A stretch of DNA of 64,000 bases, taken from the NCBI GenBank assembly GCA_963457665.1, contig OY735225.1:3414086-3478085 (forward strand), in the 5' to 3' direction. The notes under the pieces are model-generated. The model was not told the DNA's origin, did not search any database, and saw only the letters and a program-made list of their open reading frames with translations. Below, piece after piece: positions 57,905 to 64,000 of the stretch. Position numbers and translations under genes: made by a program. Position 1 is the stretch's first letter. Every line of letters starts with the position of its first letter. Source of the DNA: Thysanoteuthis rhombus (Eukaryota; Mollusca; Cephalopoda; Oegopsida; Thysanoteuthidae).

Positions 57905-58275
57905 TATTTAGACAGATCCATGCATCTCAACAAGACACTTATTACACGGTCGGTTCAAGTTACGTTAAATAACGAAAATAGGAAGGAAGGCATGTGACCT
58001 CATTAAGAGAACATCTATTTCAATCAATTTTTCATCAGCTGCTAGGACATAATTATAGAAGGTCCGAGGTCCGCATTTTTATCTTTTAGAAAAGCCAAAA
58101 ATGGCCATTCATGATTTTTATGGAGAATTACACTCGCTGAATATGTCAATGTCACAATATTTTATAAGTACGAGAATCAATTAATTTGAAAAAGACTCCT
58201 CGCTCTTCTTCTTCTTCTTCTTCTTCTTCTTCTTCTTCTTCTTCCTTCTACTACTACTACTACTACTACTACTGG
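57905..58275 (-). repeat. Family R, copy 4, with triplet expansions
   Basis: Reverse complement of family R; the 'gtagtagtagt' slot is here expanded to (CTA)n and an adjoining (CTT)n at 58204-58273. Confidence 0.65.
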
Positions 58276-58279
58276 ACAG

Positions 58280-59450
58280 CGAACAATAAAATTCTACAAA
58301 AAAAGTAGAGAAAAAGTCCCATTTTGGCTGTGCTCTCGAACAAATCAATGTTTTACAACCAAAAACGTACTAGCACTGCACCTTCCCGCCGTTCTATCGG
58401 CACACTCGACTAAATTTGATCCATAATTTGGCCAAAATTTGTGCCCGGAAAAATCATCATAGTTCTCATTGATTAATAGCACATGGGTGTGCACGTAGTT
58501 TATACTGTTATGATTAAAACAACATTAAAGTAATTCATAAAGACAAATTTTCCCATTGCTTTGTATGATCGTCATAAGCCCTTGGCCTGCAAGACATGGA
58601 AACATTTCTAATCCAGACCGCCTCCCAAAATGTTTGCTGTAAGTAAGAAAAACAATTACGTACGAATATCGGTGTCCTGACCACAAAAGCAACGTTTGAA
58701 AGGAATGATAGCCATTTCTTAAACTTTGTATTCATAGGCAATTAGAAAATACAACTCTCTACCCAGGAATAAAAAACGCGTTGCTCGGTGTTTTTGCTTT
58801 TTCATAGTCTTAATACCTATTGCTTTTATAAGCGAGCGAGTCATGAAACATTTTGTCTCGTCAAAAGGGTTCCCAGAAAATGGTGTCTCACCAAAAAGGT
58901 GTCGTAAATGAATCACCGTTTAGAGAAACCCAGCGTTATGTGACAGATTATAACTGGCGAACATTTTTTTCAAGATTTCTCGATGAAATATTTTGGGTAC
59001 ATTTTTTGATAGCTGGCCAGAAAATCGCAGATATCATTACTAGGTTATCCTTTAAACTGGCATATATACGAAGCAGATGCTCCAAGCAGAGTTGATAATC
59101 GATTAAATACAAAGATTGGTGGACAAAGATTTTCGTTGTGTTACTTAAACATATTAGTACTGATCCTAACTAACAAAGTTGTTGCTGCAACTAACAACAA
59201 CTAATAATACTAATACTAAAAAGGCCACCACCTATTTTGGCCGTGACGTTACTACCCATACGACATACAGCATGTACGTATCTTCTATATAAACACACGC
59301 TTTCTCTTGTCTTATCTTCCACCTTAATCCAATCACAATTGAACATACAAAACTGCGTTTCCCGTCTAATAAGACAACCCACTAAAATGCCCTAGAAATC
59401 ACCTTGCGTCTTAATACTCGAAGGTCAAGTTCTACGAGTTAGCCAACCCT
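58280..59450. other. Unassigned stretch
   Basis: No gene or family recognised. Confidence 0.4.
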
Positions 59451-59454
59451 CACG

Positions 59455-59582
59455 AATCTCAACACGTCAAGCTCGAAAATATAGGAAAAGCCCACATTGA
59501 GATTCGAAGTTCCGTTCCTTTTGTCGAGGGTAACATGGCAAGCGTCCAACTGTTCTTACCCGCTGAGCTACGAGGACTTCAC
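59455..59582 (-). repeat. tRNA-like SINE or pseudo-tRNA
   Basis: Minus strand: 'cctcgtagctcagcgggtaa' (A-box-like, about 59555-59576) and 'ggaacttcgaatctcaatg' (B-box-like, 59495-59513), about 45 bp apart. No cloverleaf acceptor stem is evident, so it is a SINE head rather than a functional tRNA. Different from the two other tRNA-like families here. Confidence 0.5.
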
Positions 59583-59589
59583 ATTTTAC

Positions 59590-60830
59590 TCTTTATATCT
59601 GATCTCTCTGATGCCAGGTTGGTTTTTGTGTTTGTACAAGTAGTATCAGTTATCTTTTATCATTTATTCTTATAGATGAAATATTGTACAAAACATATGA
59701 ACCACTTGGTATCTGTTAACTTTCCCGTTTTAAAATGGACCCCTATTCATGTTAGGGTTGGGTTCTTTGATTTGGAATTCGTCATCAGCGTCTGTTGTTC
59801 TGCAGCCAGCCATTTTAAAACGAGAAAGGTAACAATTGCCATTCATTTTTTTCACTTGTATCTACCTCCATCTTATTTTAAAAAAATTTTTTTTTAAAAT
59901 CACAACTCAACTTACACCATCAGTTAAGATGAAGGTAAATAGTAGTCAAAAAAAAAAAATGATAATCATTATTTACAATACTTCATCTGATAAAAGATAG
60001 AACTCTTCAAATAGTCCCTGACAGAAAACGGTTAAAATAGAGAGAGAGGGTCAATTAGTAATTAATTAGGACCGTTAACTTTGAGATACCCGATTTTTTT
60101 TTTATTCAAACCATAAATTCCTTGAAAACATGACATATTTTCAGTAATTAGGTACCGAAGAACCCGTATAACAATTATCCTTCAAATCGGTTCAACAGTT
60201 CTAAAATACAATATTCTTTGCATGTTGAGACATGGTTATTTACAAATAAAGTGTAAACAAACGGTCAGATCGACTGTAACCCACCAGATTTCAATACTTT
60301 GGGTTTTGTCAACATCATAGACAAATTTCAGCAAAATCGGTCAAAATTGAGAAATTTTCCCAATTGTGAACAAAAACAAAGTTTTTGCTTGTAAAATGTT
60401 TACAAACAATCGGATCAACCATAACTCACCATCTCCCTGGTATAGTCTCTCCACAAGCCTACATAAAAATTTTCATTTATATATATATTAAGGAATGACA
60501 AAGTTATCCAATTGAGAAAAAGGAGACAACGACAACCACGGCACACCTGAAGTGAATTATAGTTCCCGGCTTTTTCTCCGCCGGGGACAAAAATATTTTT
60601 CTCTTTTGTTTGATAACGTATATTTTTACAGCCTAGCATTTATCGAGAATAATTTTGCTTTTATAGGAATGTTTCAGCCGAAAAGACGTCAACAAGCTTT
60701 GTGACATAATGAAGATACAACATCGAAATAAAGATATTATTACATAATTATAAAGGTAAATCATAATAGTGGCATTATGTGATCATAATGAACATATTTT
60801 GATATCATAGTAATCATATCATACTTTTAA
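59590..60830. other. Unassigned stretch
   Basis: AT-rich DNA without recognised features; a diverged direct repeat of 'tttgcttgtaaaatgttt' and 'acatggttatttacaaat' type sequence lies around 60240-60400. Confidence 0.4.
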
Positions 60831-60831
60831 C

Positions 60832-60876
60832 CTTTTTCTGGCCCTGTCTTCGGGATCAAAGTGTAGTATCTGTTCC
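60832..60876 (+). ncRNA. U2 snRNA-like fragment
   Basis: 'ttctggcc' and, ten bases on, 'gatcaaagtgtagtatctgt' plus 'tc' (about 60854-60875) match the 5' part of animal U2 snRNA, including GUAGUA, the branch-site recognition element. Similarity stops right after: the expected stem IIa and Sm site are not visible. It is a pseudogene fragment, or the head of a snRNA-derived SINE, not a full gene. Confidence 0.45.
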
Positions 60877-60879
60877 ACG

Positions 60880-61440
60880 GCATAGACCGAGGAGCCGGTA
60901 CTGACACTTGCCCGTTGAATGGGCCGGAGATTGGGTGGAAGTTGGTATCAAAGACCGAGTGCGCCGGTGCAAACGTTGGCCAATGAGGTTACACTGAGGC
61001 TGCGTTTGCTAAGCGCATCGGGAGGCCTTTGGACTCGTCCTTAGGCTCTCCCATTATTACTCAGCCCAGCTTTCGCAGGTAACTACGTCAGCTGGAGCCA
61101 TTTTTTTGGGAGTTGATAACTATTTCTTCCCACATTAAGCCCGACCTTGTGTCACATATTGCTGTGGTGGGACAGTGATTAAATAGGATATCATAGTAAT
61201 GGATATAGCTCAAACCCGAATCGAGTATTTATTTGCTTCCCGACAGCGACAAGTTTGATATGATTAGCTGGGTCCTAGCTGACCCAAAGAATTGCTTTTG
61301 TCCCTGTAACTAGTTTCGCGGAGACATTAGAATAAGCTTGACTTAATCTATTGACAGGGTTCGTCATTGCTTTCACAGAGCCGCGCCATGCCTCAGTTAA
61401 CCCTTAGAACCACCAGGAGACGGGAGCTGTTGACTCCTGT
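60880..61440. other. Unassigned, GC-richer stretch
   Basis: About 60880-61085 is GC-richer than its surroundings and could be the body of a repeat headed by the U2-like piece. No gene. Confidence 0.35.
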
Positions 61441-61444
61441 GTCA

Positions 61445-61800
61445 GGTAAGTCATCATCATCAGTAGCAGCAGCCTTTTAGCATTCGTCGTTGGATACAGA
61501 CCTCTTCCAAGATTCACCAGACCACTCTATCATGGACATCGTGGAGCCAGTACTTTCTGAATCTATCAAGCTCGTTAGGCCATCTCACTTTCTATCGGCC
61601 ATAATTTCGCATATGATCTCTGATGATCCACGTCGTGATTCGTGATGTCCAGCGGTTGTCTGACATTCTTACAACGTGGCCAGCCCATTGCCATCCAAGT
61701 TTACCTACTGTTTTTATGATATCTCGGACTCCTGTCTCTTCTCTAATATACTGTGCTGTCTTATGATCTCTCCATGTGAGGCTTTTGCTGTTTCTAGTTT
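61445..61800 (-). pseudogene. RTE-like LINE 3' end, minus strand
   Basis: Minus strand: 'cacatggagagatcataaga', 'agagacaggagtccgagata', 'gatggcaatgggctggccac' and 'gacaaccgctggacatc', ending 'atccaacgacgaatgctaaa' then a short (TGATGA)-type tail. Same order as 4.13-4.44 kb, without conserved frames. Confidence 0.7.
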
Positions 61801-63285
61801 GGTGCTTTGAAAATCTGCACCAAATGAAAATTTTTCCATGAAACTCAGAGAGAACGAAGCATTGAAAAACAAAAGGCGTGTTCCTTTAGTATCTACGTTT
61901 TTTTCTGCGGACTCCTTGTTCACAAAATTCATTGAATAATTAACGGTTTTGTATCGAAATCTGATGCCTTGAATGTTTTGAGGGAACACTTTAACATGCC
62001 CCAATACCAGTTAAGCCACCGGTGATATTTCAACTGGCACCCCTCACCTTTAAGAAACCCGCCTTTCCTGTTTTAATATACCAGCAGGCATCGCTTAAAT
62101 AAGCCATATCGCTATACTTATTATTTCTCAACTTGACAGATGGAGAAATCAAATTATTGAATTACATTGATTTAGAATATTTAATTGTTGAAGTACGTTC
62201 TTATTTGATTGTGATTTACTGTCCATCTAATTTTTGAATCCATTAAATTGTCCTGCCTTGCTTAATTAATTTTCGTCGTTGGCGTAAAAAAAAATCCGTT
62301 CTTAAAAAATCTTAATTGAAATCGAAAATTCAAAAATCTCGCTGATGAAAAATCTTTAAGATACGTCATCGTGCAAAGAAGTATTAGGTTGTCCCACATG
62401 AAATGCCTGATGATGGAATGAAAGTATGCTAGATGACACCCTGCAGTTATTTGGGAAATCTGAAAACTTTGAGCAAGAGCTGAAACAGTTGCCCATGAAA
62501 CAATTTCCACAACATCGTTTGAATTCTCATCATCAACAAACTGAACTAGGTCGTCCTTGAAGGTTAGCCCTCTGGGTCATGCCTCCGGAACAAAATTTGT
62601 TGAACCAACGTCCCATCGATCTTTCTGAGTTTGTTCCCATTTAGTGCGAAATTGATGTTCTCGAGAGCTTCGACAGCATTTTAACTGCGTTTGATAACAT
62701 ACAAAAACATCATCCGATTTTCTATAAGGAAATCTACCTGTAAGAGTGAGGGATAATCTTATTAAAACTGGTATGATGAATCATCAGTTGAAAATTCAAA
62801 AGAAACCATACGTTGAATAAATAGTTGAATATGTATAAATATTTTTCTGCTTTTCGAATGAATTTGTCGAAAAGAACAATCATAAAGACAAGTGTTTAAA
62901 CGGCCATTCCATGTGGGATAACATAATAGTTTCCAATGAGATCGGAACTTCACCTCATGAAGCAGTACATTTATTTCAAATGGGATCTTTGTGTTCAGGA
63001 TTTCTAGAGCGAGTCCTTAATATACAGAAACATAAATCTGCTGCGCTGATCTCAGCACATTTCTTCATTGTAAACGTCTCATTTTTCATTTTCTTTCATT
63101 GTTTTTTGTTCTCGTCCCTTTGGCTTTTTGTTTACCCCTTTTCTTTCCTCCAGCCTATTCTCTGTCTTCTCCCATGGACACATCTGTCTCACACATTGAA
63201 TGGAGACATCAGGCTCTGTTTGGAATTCATATAAAACAGTAGCTGAACAACGCTTGAAACGGCAAATTCCAGCACAATCCTAAGT
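61800..63285. other. Unassigned stretch
   Basis: Minus-strand frame 61714-62004 and plus frame 62911-63234 lack recognised motifs. No gene established. Confidence 0.4.
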
Positions 63286-63299
63286 GGAGGTCTCATGTA

Positions 63300-63530
63300 C
63301 AGACTACGTGCGACAACCGATGGTAAGCAACGTCGAGCCTGGTCAGTACTTAGATGGTTGACCGCTTGGGAATGCCAGGGACTGTAAGCAAGAATGGTGT
63401 GACGCCACTTCAGGTGCTTGCTGCCTCTATCATATTGCAAGCCGAGACAAGAGAAACTTGTGATATCTGAAGCCCGAGTGGGACTGCTGATGCCCTAGCT
63501 ATCGTTAAGGGCACTACTTACTTTTATCAT
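63300..63530 (+). repeat. 5S-headed SINE with conserved central domain
   Basis: 63318-63390 matches the 3' part of animal 5S rRNA: 'aagcaacgtcgagcctggtc', 'agtacttagatggttgaccg' and 'cttgggaatgcc'. This contains the internal Pol III promoter. It is followed at once by 'gtgacgccacttcaggtgct', 'agagaaacttgtgatatctg', 'gactgctgatgccc' and 'cgttaagggcac', the central block shared with the tRNA-headed SINE at 33.6 kb. 5S-derived SINEs are known as the SINE3 class. It is not a functional 5S gene: the 5' third is degraded. Confidence 0.7.
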
Positions 63531-63539
63531 AAGTAGGGA

Positions 63540-64000
63540 CAACGAACAGACGACATCTGCCATTACTATGTGAAAACCGATTAAATATTTGGTGTTGGCA
63601 TTTTCCCCGAGATCAACCCTCTATTTCTGAAACGTATTGACACTTACCAAGCTTAACTTAGTTAAGCACAGGGCCACAAATGTAAGCGCTCAATGAGGTT
63701 CGAACTACAGTAGTAATGGTCGGCTAGATTAGTTTAATAACTATTGCACCACAGGTAACATTTTGGTAATTGTTTGGAATAGGTTCACCTTCGATATTTT
63801 GCATGGGAGATAACTTTTCAGCAGACATGATTAGCTGCTGTTATTAAACTATCACAGAAATCAAAGCCGAAAACTCATTTGGAACTATATTTTATTAGAT
63901 TTAACGACAAAGAATATAATTTAGGCTTAGAGTTGGGGTTGGTATTAGGATCAGTATTAGGGTTGGGGTTGCAATTAACAACATAAAAAAATGAATATTT
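63540..64000. other. Unassigned, telomere-like short repeats at the end
   Basis: 'tagagttggggttggtatta' and 'attagggttggggttgc' at 63927-63977 are degenerate TTAGGG-like words. Nothing else seen. Confidence 0.4.

Noticed and set aside
63300-63392. Functional 5S rRNA gene
   Set aside because: The 5' third does not match 5S, and the sequence continues into a SINE block instead of a T-run terminator.
63918-63980. Telomere or interstitial telomeric array
   Set aside because: Only a few degenerate TTAGGG-like words, no array.
1-64000. Viral or LTR-retrovirus genes
   Set aside because: No gag, protease, integrase, envelope or LTR pair could be recognised; all reverse transcriptase remnants are of the non-LTR type.

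Overview
This window looks like non-coding, repeat-dense DNA from an animal nuclear genome. It is AT-rich. Long A or T runs, (TA)n, (CA)n, (TATG)n and (TACA)n microsatellites are common. There are decayed non-LTR retrotransposons, SINEs with tRNA-like and 5S-like heads, hAT-like termini and foldback elements. Nothing has bacterial gene density, ribosome-binding sites or operons. A marine invertebrate, perhaps a mollusc such as a cephalopod, would fit the repeat types, but this is inference and no species marker was found.

Layout. 0-6.8 kb: polyA-rich DNA, a tRNA-headed SINE, a broken RTE-like LINE 3' part and a small inverted-repeat element. 6.87-8.33 kb: an array of about 46 GA-rich units. 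8.6-12.7 kb: dispersed repeats, including an element with long inverted repeats. 12.69-13.16 kb, minus strand: a 155-codon frame broken by one TGA, possibly the last exon of a gene. 14.2-15.6 kb: a relic with a Cys-rich CXC-like end, split by a LINE fragment. 16-32 kb: mostly dispersed repeats. 32.2-33.1 kb, minus strand: the best host-gene candidate, a first coding exon for a protein with an N-terminal cytoplasmic tail and one membrane segment, ending at a GTAAGT donor. 33.4-33.7 kb: a tRNA-headed SINE just upstream of it. 35.6-36.7 kb: a DNA element inserted in another repeat. 39.5 kb: a foldback element. 41-50 kb: several dispersed families in multiple copies, hAT-like termini, and an element nested in a minisatellite. 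50.7-52.1 kb: tandem tRNA-like units in opposing orientations. 52.5-56.4 kb: three LINE remnants, a large (TATG)n tract inside a dispersed repeat, and a hAT-like element. 57.6-64 kb: long (TA)n, a hAT end, tRNA-like, U2-like and 5S-like fragments, and another LINE 3' end.

No complete gene is demonstrable. The putative first exon (33 kb) and putative last exon (13 kb) lie on the same strand and could belong to one gene with 20 kb of introns, but no intervening exon could be established. The most interesting signal is a conserved block of about 120 bp found in four copies. In one copy it sits behind a tRNA-like head and in another behind a 5S rRNA-like head, suggesting a SINE superfamily with swapped promoters.
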